DNA of 64,000 nucleotides. It comes from Lunularia cruciata. Taxonomy: Eukaryota; Streptophyta; Marchantiopsida; Lunulariales; Lunulariaceae. The position numbers and the translations under genes are program-made. Every line of letters begins with the position of its first letter. Position 1 is the first letter of the stretch. Positions 47,294-57,767 of this stretch are shown piece by piece. The notes beneath the pieces were generated by a model, which saw nothing but the letters and a program-made list of their open reading frames with translations, did no database searches and had not been told where the DNA came from. Location of the stretch: positions 63,440,333 through 63,504,332 of the forward strand of contig OX419756.1 of NCBI GenBank assembly GCA_948567375.1, given 5' to 3'.

Positions 47294-48075
47294 AGCCACA
47301 CTTCCTTCACCTTTTTGTGTGCCACTTGTATTCTCTATGGTGTCAGGTTAAAGTGCTTGATCCTGCGTGTTATCAACTCCTCTGTAGACACATTATCCTC
47401 CCATTGAACAGTTCTCCAACTAATGATGTCCTCTTCCACATACATAATAGGTAAGTGCCCTGATACTAACTCAGCAGGTGGCATCCCAGTTACCGAGCTA
47501 CAAGTTAACCTATCAGCCATAAGTGCTAAGGGCAGCAAATCAGGCCATCTGTATGTCTCACCTTGGCAAGCCTTCACCAAAGCATTCACTATCAGCGGAT
47601 GACCTCGTTCACTCTTACCATTGGTTTCAAGATTGTAGGCAATAGTCAGGTTCAGCTTGATATTGAACTTAGCAAAGAAGCCAGCTGCTTCTCTTGCATC
47701 CAATTCACCTCGATCTGCCCTCATCCGGTAGAAACATCCGTGCCTGGCAATGATATCCTCTAAGACAAACCGACACACCTGTTGGGTATGTGTAGACAAC
47801 AATGCTCTTCCTTCCACATAATTAGACAAGTCTTCCCTAGCTAATACTAGATATTTAGCTCCTCGGACTCCTGAAGGCATATGAACCAAGTCCAAAACCC
47901 ATTGAAAATGGAGATTCAGCGGATAAGTAGGTTTCAAGCCATCTCTATGCCTTACCTTGGAGTAGATCTGACAGATTTCACAAGTTTCTACATACCGCCA
48001 TACCTTTGTGTAAATACTTGGCCACCAGTACAAAGCCCGAATGCGCTCGTATGTACCCTGAACCCCACGGTGTCC
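47294..48075 (-). pseudogene. Family B element B1: integrase fragment between A1 and A2
   Basis: The frame reads HRGVQGTYERIRALYWW and CEICQIY (zinc-binding), then the core with Asp in WVLDLVHMP, Asp in RADRGELD and Glu in NGKSERGH, as in B2 (63378-64000), to which it is very close. It is the direct continuation of 57768-58095: removal of A2 and one GTCC joins the two halves in frame through AAG-HRG. The other side is cut by A1 at 47294. The core is intact, but the gene as a whole is broken. Confidence 0.88.
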
Positions 48076-48764
48076 TGTAACACCCATTTGTGCATGTGTG
48101 TGGTATTGTGATATTTAGCTTGGTATTACAAGTATTTAAGAGATATTATTTATAGAGATAAAGGATGGTTCTATATTAGCATGGTTAGCTAAAGTTAGTC
48201 ATAGCTAAGATAGAGTGGACCTTACTTTAGAGGAAGTAGAAAAGATGAGCACCACTATTTTGGATTTTAGTGTGTTGACTTGGCATTATTCCTAGGTGTT
48301 TGGATTTGAGGAAAGAGTTGAGAACTCTTGGGCCCGCAAACCTTTTCCTTTTGGATTCTTCTTTATTCCAAGGATAGCCCATGTGAAGGAATCCTTGACT
48401 TAGTGGTTGGGTTAAGATAAGACCACATGCTTAGGGGAATATGCCCATGTGAATGGATATTCCTTTCTATTTTTTGACTTTACTTGACTTTTAGTCTAGT
48501 AACTTGAGTTACTACGGTAATTAGTAACTTTGGTACGTAACTATTTCACAAGTATATAAACAAGGGGTGAGGAGGTACTCATCATCCTTTCATTTGCAAC
48601 TATCTCTCTCTCATTGAGTTCTCTAGTGAGCAATGACTTGAGTCTTGGAGTGTTAGCCTTGGAGGAGTATGATGGAGTTGGGGTTCCTTGCCTTCTTAGT
48701 CCATGGTGCGCTACCATAATAGCCATCAGAGGTTCATCCTGAGTGAGAGACATGCCGGCTCACG
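48076..48764 (+). repeat. A2 5' LTR (689 bp)
   Basis: It runs from TGTAACACCC to GGCTCACG; the last base of the usual CACA is changed to G. TATA box at 48553-48560. It lacks the 13-bp deletion of the A1 LTRs. Confidence 0.92.
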
Positions 48765-48768
48765 TTTT

Positions 48769-48785
48769 TGGTTCCGTTGCCGGGA
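48769..48785 (+). other. Primer-binding site of A2
   Basis: TGGTTCCGTTGCCGGGA, four T after the LTR. It is identical to A1. Confidence 0.85.
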
Positions 48786-49623
48786 CCTCTCTAGAAGGCA
48801 AGATAATTTTCCACGTCCAATTCTACATTAGGCAAAAGGAGGCTATGAGAGCTCACTTGGAGAGAACATTAGGAGAGGAGAGTGCTAAACTTATGTTAGA
48901 GAACCAAGATCCATTTGTATACCCTGTAGTTCATTATGATGTCTTTGAGGTGATTTTGTATATCTTGTACACATGAGAGGAATTGGAGAGATTGTGTGAG
49001 GTGGATTGCAGATTTTGGGGATTAAGGTGATTTTGGGCAAAATCTCAAGTTTGAGATCTGGACTTGAGATTTCTACACATGATAGCTTGGGTTATCTTAC
49101 AGTTAGCACACTTGAAATTATTGTGAGAGCTTCTATGCGCACTGGGCTAGAATTTTTGAAAGTTGATAGGGTAAAGTGCTCCCGCAATTGCATGCTCTCT
49201 GGAAAATTGTACAGAGTCTGCCATTTCTTCAATTTTCAGTGAATTGTTCTGAACAGTTCCAAGAAAATTCAGTACATTGTATCCTACCTGCTGCCACAAA
49301 AATTAGAGAGAGATAGTTCTCGCGCAGGGAGAAATAGGTTTTTGAAGTGAGGGGGGTGGTTTTCAGACCAAATCTGAAATATGGGTGCTGAATAGAAAGG
49401 TGTCTAGGCCAAATGGCTTGATGAAAAGATCTGAAAGTTTGCAGGGAAGGACGCTCTGGAGTTGTAATCAAGTGTGCAAAATTTCAGAGGACTGTGACAT
49501 ATTGGTTGGGAGATTTGAGTGACATTGTGAGGAAGGGTCAATTCTGCAGAGTGGAGATCTCATGCATGAGAAGTTTGAGATCAACAAAAAATATGTTTGA
49601 GTGTTTAGATTCATCTTGGGAAC
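48786..49623 (+). other. A2 untranslated leader
   Basis: This matches the A1 leader closely. Short open frames are present without recognisable domains. Nothing else is visible. Confidence 0.55.
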
Positions 49624-50097
49624 ATGGAGGGTCATCAAGAGTGGAAATTGAGATTATGCAAGGTTCCCCAAGGGTTTGAGGTGATTGTAGGGGTTGATTT
49701 GAGGAAAAGAGAGTTTACAATAGAATTTGAAGAGAGTATTGAGAGGATCCAAAAACCTACACCACTTGGAGGAAAGAGTGAGTCTAAGTGTTTTCTATGT
49801 GGAGAGAAGGGACATAAGGCAAGTTCATGTCCATTGACCTTTGAGAGCAAGAGATTGAGGGAAAGGAGAGGCTTACTTGACTTTGGTTTGCATGTTGGAC
49901 CTTCTTCACCAAGATTGGGAGAGAGAAGATCTAAGATCAAGGAGTTGTGTGAGGTTTGTGGAGTTGAAGGACTTCCAAAAGGACATGAGTGTAGTGGAGT
50001 AAAAGCACTTTTGGAAACTTTGGTGAAGGATCTTGGAGAGATTCTTAGTATAGCTACAGAAATACTACCACCTTCATCAGCTAGTTCTCAAGATTAG
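49624..50097 (+). CDS. Family A extra ORF upstream of gag: 157-aa zinc-knuckle protein (A2 copy)
   Basis: Same start (MEGHQEWKLRL), same 157 codons and same CCHC knuckle CFLCGEKGHKASSC as the A1 copy, with only scattered substitutions. This contrasts with the gag-pol of A2, which has a frameshift, a stop and a large deletion. A 1-bp deletion lies just upstream of the ATG, which supports this ATG as the true start because the frame upstream is not conserved. It lies 230 nt before the gag ATG (50327). Confidence 0.75.
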   Translation: MEGHQEWKLRLCKVPQGFEVIVGVDLRKREFTIEFEESIERIQKPTPLGGKSESKCFLCGEKGHKASSCPLTFESKRLRERRGLLDFGLHVGPSSPRLGERRSKIKELCEVCGVEGLPKGHECSGVKALLETLVKDLGEILSIATEILPPSSASSQD

Positions 50098-50326
50098 TGA
50101 TGGAGATAATCTTTCAACTTATGGATAAACTATCCATGAGAGTTAGATTAATATGCACTCTAGGATTTGATGTTGCTATAGAAATCTTGGAGCAACCTGA
50201 ACCTTTTGTTTTCCCTAGAGTGGATTATTCTCAGATGGTGTTAGTCATGTATATACTCTATTAGTAATAGAGTGAGAGAAAAGGAAAAAAAAATGAGAGA
50301 AAAGAAAGATAATGAGGGGTTAAGAT

Positions 50327-52129
50327 GGGAAAACTTCCAGTTTTCTTTGGCAAGGATGGAGAAGATGGGAGGCCTTTGTGAGAGACTTCAAGAGAGCTTG
50401 CATAGGAAACAATGAGAGGAGGAAGAATGAGTGGGCCTCATTATTACCAGATTTCTTTGAGGATGCAGCACTTACATGGTATGAGTCAGAATACCAAAAG
50501 AGAGAGAGGAGAGAGGGAGAAGAGGAGTCTTGGGAGACTTTGACTTCAGCACTCATTGAGAACTTTCTTCTTGATGAGAGTTATGAGAGATTGATGAGTG
50601 AGGTTACATTTCTCAAGCAAGGAGATGGAGAGAAAGTGAGAGTCTATGTGGAAAGAGTAGAAAAGTTGGAGTCCAGATTTTGCATAGTGTTGAGGAAGGG
50701 TGGGGATGATGTGGAGACTACAATGATTGGCATAGGGGCCATGCTCACCAATAATTTTGTGGGAGGATTGAGACCACAAATTAGAAGCAAGGTGAGATAT
50801 AAGAAACCTTCTTCCAAGGTTGAAGCTATCAAGATCGCAATTCGTATGGAGGAGAGTTTGGAAGGGGATGAGAGTGATTTGGTGGTGAAGGAGGTTGTGC
50901 ATCCTCCTCAAGGCTACAAGTATGGTGGAACTTCTGATACTTTGGTGACAAGGGTTGCACCACAAGTAGTAGTTGCTCCAGTTCTTGCACCTCTACCAAA
51001 AGATCCACTCCAAACCATCATAGAACAACTTGCAAATCTCAAGATCAATGTGGTGCAACTATGGGAGAAGAGAGAGGTGGATCAGAATGTAGGGAGAGGG
51101 CCTAGGAGTTATGGAAACTATCCATATAGAGGAGGCCAACCAGCCAATAATTTCAATGATAGAAATTGTTTTGGTTGTGGAGGAAGAGGCCATATCCAAA
51201 GGAATTGCCCAAATTCCACTTACCATGGAGGAAGGGGTTATGAGGGAGCCAATAGAGGGAAAGAGAGAGGTAGTGAAACCCAAGTGGCTCCTAATCCCAA
51301 CAAAGGTAAGGGGATAGCATCCATAGATGTGGTGGAGAGCAAGTATGAGAGGGGAGAGTGCTCAAACTCCAAGGGTCTTAATTTGGAGCTTTTGGCACAA
51401 GAGAAGAAGAGAGCTCGTTTTGTAGAGGATGTTCACTCTTCTCAGGGATTTACTTCAAGCAAGGATACTCCTATGTCTACTAGGAGCACTCGCACCTCAA
51501 CACCATCAACAACAAAGACTCCAAGGAAGAAGTTGGGGATGGAGGACTTCTTGATCTCAAAGCAACAATGGAACTACAATGTGTTGGAGGATGTTGGTAG
51601 TCACAAGGCTAACATCATAGTGGGCCAATTAATTGCTTTGAACCCTACCTTGAGAAAGGAGCTTAGAGGTGGTTTGAGTTCTACAAGGAGCAAGAAGAAG
51701 AAGAAGGCAAAAGTTCCAATATCACTGGGGGTGGTGGATGCCAAGCCAGCACCATGGGAGGCTTGTGAATATGCCTCCAAGATTGATGTGAGACTGAATG
51801 GTCACAAAATCAAGGATGCATTGGTTGATGGAGGATCAGCAGTGAATGCCATGTCAGAAAGGTTGATGAAGAAGTTGGGTATGATACCCTCAAGACCTTC
51901 AACATTTGTGGTGAGCATGGCAAACAAGCAACAAGTTCGACCAGTAGGGGTGATGGATAAGGGGGTAGTTTCAGTTATGGGAGTTCAAAATCTCATGACT
52001 TTTCAAGTCTTGAAGGATTCAAGCTCTGACTTACTTCTTGGGAGGCCATGGTTGAGAGCAGCATGCACAACTGATCAATGGCACAAAGGGTACTTGAGGA
52101 TTGGGCCATCAAACCATAGAGTCAATGTT
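50327..52129 (+). pseudogene. A2 gag-protease, N-terminal frameshift, cut by C solo LTR
   Basis: The start MGKLPVFFGKDGEDG is followed by a 1-bp deletion at about 50367 relative to A1. From 50378 the frame is open through Gag, the zinc knuckle CFGCGGRGHIQRNC, the protease region (DGGSAVNAM, where A1 has DAG) and LLGRPWL, until it runs into the inserted LTR at 52130. It continues after the insertion at 55894 (TNTTNTSHSDTPSS). Confidence 0.88.
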
Positions 52130-52908
52130 TGTGACAACCTGGCAAATATCACTTTTGCGGTAATCGGGTAAGTAAAGTTCGTTCCCGCAGAGATACGAGT
52201 TAGAAATGTCCAAATACGAAGCAAAGTAACAATTTCAGTTCTTCTTGAGTTCTTCTTTAGTCTCTCAGGTAGAAACCACACCCAGAAGAGAGTAACAAGC
52301 ACTGACTCACAGTCTTGTCACAAATTAACACTCCTTAATCACAACTCCATCAAATCTTTCCAAACAATCTTGATTGTGATGATTCAGGCTCTCCCGAAAA
52401 CGGCACTTCACTGCAAAACGACTTCGCCTCAGAATTTTTTTCCACCCTTCCACTGAAGGCACAACTTCCTCGATCAAAATTGCTTCACATCAACTTCGCA
52501 CTGCAATCACAAATGCAGAATACTACCAACACTACAATTCCTCTCAGATCTGTCAAGGCATTGCTTCGATTGCACTTCACTCAGGATCAAACACACAGAA
52601 TGAAGATCAAGGCTGTGGAATCCAACATCCAACAAGCACTCTGACTTGCACTTCGAATTTCTCCAAACACTCACAAACACAATTACAAAGTTGATACTCG
52701 GAATCAAGCTTAAGCGACGAGCACTGCTTCACAGCACTTCGCTTTATCTATTCTCAGAAATAATGAGCACTGCGACTGCCACTCTTAAATAGTGAAGCAA
52801 TCGGCAGTTCTAACAACTATACTGTTTCTACATCAACTGTTCTAACCTGCAGATCTGAAATGACAATACACCTCTTCATATCTGCCCCTTCAAATCTCAA
52901 ATCGGTTA

Positions 52909-55344
52909 CTAATCCGATCCGATGTCTACTTCTTCCTCGGCTTTCAACCCTGAACCCGAAGTAATCTTACTTCCTACTATTCTGTCCTCGGGTTTCACAA
53001 CTCTTACATCTTCTACCAGATCCAGCAATTCTCTTTCCTGATCTGAAATTGCACTAGTAGGTACTCTATCTAACTCTTCATCTTTCGACCCACTCTTCTC
53101 TACTGTTCCTGAGACCAACTCCGAAGACATTTGGATCCTGATGTTATCTACGTCGGGTTTTGCTTTAACCTCCTGCCGAAGCTTTTCTAACTCTATTCTT
53201 ACTAAGTCTAATCTAATCGCAATATTGTCTTCTACTTCTAAGATCTTCCTATCTACACGAGTTCTCAACTTAATCAACAAGGCATTCAGATCTGTATCTT
53301 TTGCTTGCCTTCGCCTCGTCTCCTGCACTAACAGCTTCAACTCGTGCAGACGCGTTTCTTCAATTCGAACGCTGGCCTCTGTACTTAGCATCGCGTTTAC
53401 TCTGAGGACTATCTCCTGCAATGGCTCTAATCTTGTCTTCCTTTCTCGTTCCCGATCTACAAGCCATTCCTCTCTGTACATCGCCAACTCTTCTTCGAAT
53501 TCGGCCTTCACCGCGTCCTTCTCTTTCTCCTTCTGTGCAACCTTTTCTTCCTGATTACGAAGTAAGTCTCGTAATCTCTCTTCTTCTCCATATCTCGCAG
53601 CCAACTCTCGCTGCCAGAGTTGCTTCTTCTCCTCCATACTCTCCATCACTCGATCGAGCTCTTGATCCTTCGATGCTATTCTCGCCATAGCATGGATGAG
53701 CTCTACTCTTGAATCAGCAAACTGCTGCTTCAAGATTTCAAATTCAGCTACTTGTCGCTCCCTTACGACATCACTCTTCCTCGCAAGATCCTCTTGATAG
53801 CTCAATTCTCTCCTCAGGTCTTTGATTACCTGACTTCTCTCCACTGCCTCCAATTGCAGTACTTCTCTCTCCTTCTCACCTCGGGTCATACTCTTCTTCA
53901 ACTCCGAGTTTTCTTCTTCTAATCTTGCCAACACCTGCAATACAGTCTTTACCTCCGAACATGTGGACTGCATCTCCTTCTTCTTATGTTCTAACTTTAC
54001 TAACAACGGACACACCACTTCCCGCAGGTACTCCACTCCATCACTCGGGATTACTTCTTCTCGTGTGGCTACTTCTCTTTGTACTTCGTGTTCATCTGAT
54101 ACTTGCCTTCTTCTCTGTAGTCTTCGTATCGGAATTGATGCTTCACTGCCCGAGCTTCCTTCTACTTCTTCTGTCACTCTACTCGGTCCCGCTTCCCCCT
54201 TCGCCTTACGTCTCGAGCAAATTCCTCGCTGTACTGCGATCTTCTTCTCCTTGAGCACCGGTACTTTGTCTTCCCGCGCTGCATTGTCTTTGGCTTTTAC
54301 CTCGGCTTGAATTTCTTCTTCGTATTCTTCAGGCGTTGGTGCCGAGGTCATTTCTCCACCGACTTCACTATCATTGCTTGTATCTCCACTCTGCAGTGTC
54401 AGCTCAGGTTCCTCCTCATGTTCCGAGTCCTCCGTCTTGAGCTCGGCTTTGCCTTCTGAGTCTTCATCTTCCGACTCAATCACCACCATTCCTTGCCTCG
54501 GGTTATTTTTCTGCATCTTCCGAGGTTTCTTGTTTTCTTCGGTGTCTGCTTGCCGAGTTCTCTTCTTCGTCGGGGTACTTTCAACGACCTCCACGTTCTT
54601 CCCTGTTTTCGAGTAGTAATCGTCTACGCTCCGGATTTGGAGAATGTATTGCTGCTCCTCCGCGTCGACTTCCTTTTGCACATCCGGATGGAAGTGCGAC
54701 ACCATCCGATTCCGCTCCGCCGAGTTCAGCAAATTGAGCCCGAGATAGAAATGCGCTGCAAACGGCACAATATAATGTGGAGGGGACTTCTCCCGCAGAT
54801 TCCACACCATCTGCCTCGTTCTCCCGTGAAAACACCTTGCCCAATTAATTGGTTCTCTTGCAAACAATTTTTGAAAGAACACCGCTTGGTGTTTCATCAC
54901 ATAGGTAGTTCTCTCCGGCTTCAGGATTGCCATCAAAGCACTCACAATTCCTCTCTTGACAGGGTCTTTGTAACTTTCTACCTTGTACCCATTCTTCGTT
55001 CTCTTCGACGAGAAGGCATCTCTCACCTCCTGAGTTTCTTGGGCTATCTCCCCTTTCCCCAAGAACGTGGCCCCCTGCTCCGAGCATGCCTCCTTCCCGA
55101 GTATGAGTCTCCAATCCGACTCTGTCCAGCGAGCCGGATTTCCTCTCTTCCCTTCTTCCTCGGGACCATCGAGACATCTACTCTCGATGATTTCTGTCAT
55201 GAATCCTGGAAAACTTATGTTCCAATTCCATGCCAGAAAGGTGATCCAAAGTCGGCTCAAGACTTCGATCCTCGCTACTACATCTAATCTCCGAATTGCA
55301 TGATTTCTCACTGCAAATTCGGAGTTCTTCTTCCCTCCTCCCAT
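52909..55344 (-). CDS. LTR-encoded 811-aa coiled-coil protein of family C
   Basis: ATG at 55344 (MGGGKKNSEF), stop at 52909-52911. Residues about 10-250 look globular, with conserved WITFLAWNWN, WTESDW, YKVESYKD, QAVFF, CFHGRTRQMVW and HYIVPFAAHFYLGLNLLN. A basic, nuclear-signal-like cluster (KKRTR...KKPRK) lies at about 260-277, a Glu/Asp/Ser-rich linker at 288-350, and a long coiled coil at about 435-740, then an acidic tail ending VDIGSD. A longer start (MSSNF, ATG at 55475) is used in other copies, but here a frameshift separates it. The ORF is in sense with the element and lies just downstream of the TATA box. The overall plan recalls additional ORFs of plant gypsy elements with a plant-specific transposon domain plus coiled coil, but I cannot assign a family. 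Function unknown. Confidence 0.8.
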   Translation of the reverse strand: MGGGKKNSEFAVRNHAIRRLDVVARIEVLSRLWITFLAWNWNISFPGFMTEIIESRCLDGPEEEGKRGNPARWTESDWRLILGKEACSEQGATFLGKGEIAQETQEVRDAFSSKRTKNGYKVESYKDPVKRGIVSALMAILKPERTTYVMKHQAVFFQKLFAREPINWARCFHGRTRQMVWNLREKSPPHYIVPFAAHFYLGLNLLNSAERNRMVSHFHPDVQKEVDAEEQQYILQIRSVDDYYSKTGKNVEVVESTPTKKRTRQADTEENKKPRKMQKNNPRQGMVVIESEDEDSEGKAELKTEDSEHEEEPELTLQSGDTSNDSEVGGEMTSAPTPEEYEEEIQAEVKAKDNAAREDKVPVLKEKKIAVQRGICSRRKAKGEAGPSRVTEEVEGSSGSEASIPIRRLQRRRQVSDEHEVQREVATREEVIPSDGVEYLREVVCPLLVKLEHKKKEMQSTCSEVKTVLQVLARLEEENSELKKSMTRGEKEREVLQLEAVERSQVIKDLRRELSYQEDLARKSDVVRERQVAEFEILKQQFADSRVELIHAMARIASKDQELDRVMESMEEKKQLWQRELAARYGEEERLRDLLRNQEEKVAQKEKEKDAVKAEFEEELAMYREEWLVDRERERKTRLEPLQEIVLRVNAMLSTEASVRIEETRLHELKLLVQETRRRQAKDTDLNALLIKLRTRVDRKILEVEDNIAIRLDLVRIELEKLRQEVKAKPDVDNIRIQMSSELVSGTVEKSGSKDEELDRVPTSAISDQERELLDLVEDVRVVKPEDRIVGSKITSGSGLKAEEEVDIGSD

Positions 55345-55495
55345 CTCTTCTGCTTTCTTTTGGTCTCTTGATTTCTCTCTCTCGACTTCTCCCTTAAGCA
55401 GAGGCCAACGCTATGTCCCTTTCCCCAATCACCTGCAAGACGACTCCTCAACGGCGAAGGAAAATTGCTCGACATTTCGTCGTTGCAGTTTCGAT

Positions 55496-55502
55496 TTTTA
55501 TA
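55496..55502 (-). promoter_or_regulatory. TATA box of S4 LTR
   Basis: Minus strand TATAAAA within TATAAAAATCG, 27 nt before the ATG of the longer ORF form (55475). It is conserved at the same spacing in S1, S3 and both C1 LTRs. Confidence 0.6.
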
Positions 55503-55893
55503 GAGTTGCACTTCTTTGTCTTCCGTCACTTCGAGTTTCTACCGAGAAATCACACCTCTTGCATGCACCCATTACTGTCGCCTCACCTTCACGTGTATGA
55601 GCCGCCAATTTTGAAACCGCCCCTTCTTGAATTTCTTGCCCCGACGAAAGGTTGTTAGACTGTCTCTGCCTCGGGTTGAGCTCCCCTCCCCGATCCGAAG
55701 ACAATTTACTTCGTATCGTTTGCTGACACGGCATTTCAGAGTACTTCGCCTTATGACCCGAGGTCACTTTACTTCGGGTTTCACCCCAAAGACAGTTTTC
55801 GTCGTCTTCTTTGGCCAACCAGGCGCAATCCGACTTCTCTATACACTTCTTCTGCTTTATTTTGAAAAAAAACTAAAAATGTGGGCACCACAC

Positions 55894-57029
55894 TGTTCCT
55901 GTGACTAACACCACCAACACTTCACATTCAGATACCCCATCTTCTGATTATTGGGAATCAAATTCTGAAGAAGGAGTTTCAGGTGTGGACACAAGCATGG
56001 AAAAGGAGACTACCACGGAGGAGGATGAATCTGAATCTGATTCAGATGTGTATCCTTTGTGTGCTATGGATTTTGCACCTAAGCCAGAGGTTTTGAAGGA
56101 CCCAAATAAATCACCATTGACACTTGAGGAGGTAGAGAGAAGGTTATCTACCCTCAAGTATGGCCCAAATGTTACCAAGGAGGAGAAGGTGAGATTTGAG
56201 GAGATTTTCCGCAAGTTCATCCATGTGTTTGCTTTTAGTTACAAGGATTTGAAGGAAGTCACCTTGGAGGAGCACAAGATAGAGGTGGAGTCACATGCAA
56301 GACCAATCCACCAAAAGCAACGTCGCATTAGCCCACCAATATCTTTGGTTGTGAAGGAGGAGATTGATAAGCTCAAGGAGGCTGGATTTATCTTTGAGGT
56401 GGAGAATTCAGAATGGGTGTCTCCAATTGTCATTGTGAAGAAAAAGAATGGCAAGCTTCGGGTATGTGTGGATACAAGAAGTCAATGTTGTTACCAAGAA
56501 GGACTACTACCCATTGCCATTCATTGATGAGATCTTGGAGGAGGTTGCAGGTCATGAGAGGTACAGTTTTGGAGATGGTTATAGTGGATACAACCAAATC
56601 AAGATTGCACCAGAGCATCAACAACTCACCACGTTCACCACACCTTGGGGAACTTATGCTTTCAAGGTCATGCCTTTTGGGCTTTGCAATGCTCAAGCCA
56701 CATTCCAACGGTTCATGAACAAGGTATTTGAACCTTTCATTGGGTAATTTGTGAGAGACTTCATTGATGACTTTTGTGTCTATAGGAGCAAGGAGGAGCA
56801 CTTTGAACACCTAATCAAAGTCTTGCAACGCTTAGATGAGGCAAATGCATCACTCAACCCAGAGAAGTGCATTTTTGGATGTGAAGAAGGTCTATGTGAA
56901 GAAGGTGATTGGGTAAGGTTCATAGAGGAGAAGGTGTGGGGCAATTACACCTATGATCTCAAGGAGTTGGGAGGAAGACACTTTGATAGGATTAACCATG
57001 ATAAGTTGAAGATGTACCATAGAAGGTAG
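55894..57029 (+). pseudogene. A2 pol: reverse transcriptase with large deletion to end of integrase
   Basis: This continues the A2 polyprotein after the S4 insertion. RT is in two frames (frameshift near 56470). Motif A SFGDGYSG, motif B MPFGLCNAQATF and motif C FIDD are readable, with a TAA at 56745-56747 just before the FIDD segment. At about 56890-56905 the sequence jumps from the RT thumb (CIFGCEEGL) to the last 50 codons of integrase (EGDW ... KVWGNYTYDL), ending MYHRR and TAG at 57027-57029. A repeat of TGTGAAGAAGGT at the joint suggests microhomology. Compared with A1 about 2 kb are missing. Confidence 0.9.
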
Positions 57030-57060
57030 AGAGACCTTCACTTTGAGGACAAAGTGAAAA

Positions 57061-57077
57061 CTTAGTCCGGGGGTAAA
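57061..57077 (+). other. Polypurine tract of A2
   Basis: CTTAGTCCGGGGGTAAA immediately before the 3' LTR start, identical to A1. Confidence 0.75.
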
Positions 57078-57767
57078 TGTAACACCCATTTGTGCATGTG
57101 TGTGGTATTGTGATATTTAGCTTGGTATTACAAGTACTTAAGAGATATTATTTATAGAGATAAAGGATGGTTCTATATTAGTTATGGTTAGCTAAAGTTA
57201 GTCATAGCTAAGATAGAGTGGACCTTACTTTAGAGGAAGTAGAAAAGATGAGCACCACTATTTTGGATTTTAGTGTATTGACTTGGCATTATTCCTGGGT
57301 GTTTGGATTTGAGGAAAGAGTTGAGAACTCTTGGGCCCGCAAACCTTTTTCTTTTGGATTCTTCTTTATTCCAAGGATAGCCCATGTGAAGGAATCCTTG
57401 ACTTAGTGGTTGGGTCAAGATAAGACCACATGCTTAGGGGAATATGCCCATGTGAATGGATATTCCTTTCTATTTTTTGACTTTACTTGACTTTTAGTCT
57501 AGTAACTTGAGTTACTACGGTAATTAGTAACTTTGGTACGTAACTATTTCACAAGTATATAAACAAGGGGTGAGGAGGTACTCATCATCCTTTCATTTGC
57601 AACTATCTCTCTCTCATTGAGTTCTCTAGTGAGCAATGACTTGAGTCTTGGAGTGTTAGCCTTGGAGGAGTATGATGGAGTTGGGGTTCCTTGCCTTCTT
57701 AGTCCATGGTGCACTACCATAATAGCCATCAAAGGTTCATCCTGAGTGAGAGACAGGCCGGCTCACA
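57078..57767 (+). repeat. A2 3' LTR (690 bp)
   Basis: TGTAACACCC to GGCTCACA, TATA box at 57556-57563. It is followed by GTCC, the right copy of the target duplication, and then by B1 sequence. Confidence 0.93.

Larger units (their letters stand above)
52130..55893 (-). mobile_element. Family C solo LTR (S4), 3764 bp, with open LTR ORF
   Basis: Plus-strand termini are TGTGACAACC at 52130 and GGGCACCACA at 55893. The flanks are ATGTT (52125-52129) and CTGTT (55894-55898). The undisturbed A1 sequence at this place (near 43235 on the minus strand) reads CTGTT, so this is a 5-bp target duplication with one later substitution. There is no internal sequence. It is the only C LTR here whose ORF is uninterrupted for over 800 codons. 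Confidence 0.93.
48076..57767 (+). mobile_element. A2: internally deleted family A element, interrupted by a C solo LTR
   Basis: 5' LTR 48076-48764, primer-binding site 48769-48785, extra ORF 49624-50097, gag-protease 50327-52129, C solo LTR 52130-55893, RT 55894-56893, a deletion junction to the last codons of integrase, 3' LTR 57078-57767. The flanks GTCC (48072-48075) and GTCC (57768-57771) are a 4-bp target duplication, and B1 is restored in frame when A2 is removed. RNase H and nearly all of integrase are missing, so it depended on other copies or is dead. Confidence 0.93.

Noticed and set aside
54493-55287. 264-codon open frame on the plus strand
   Set aside because: Complement of the globular part of the 811-codon LTR ORF; no recognisable domain, low-complexity composition.
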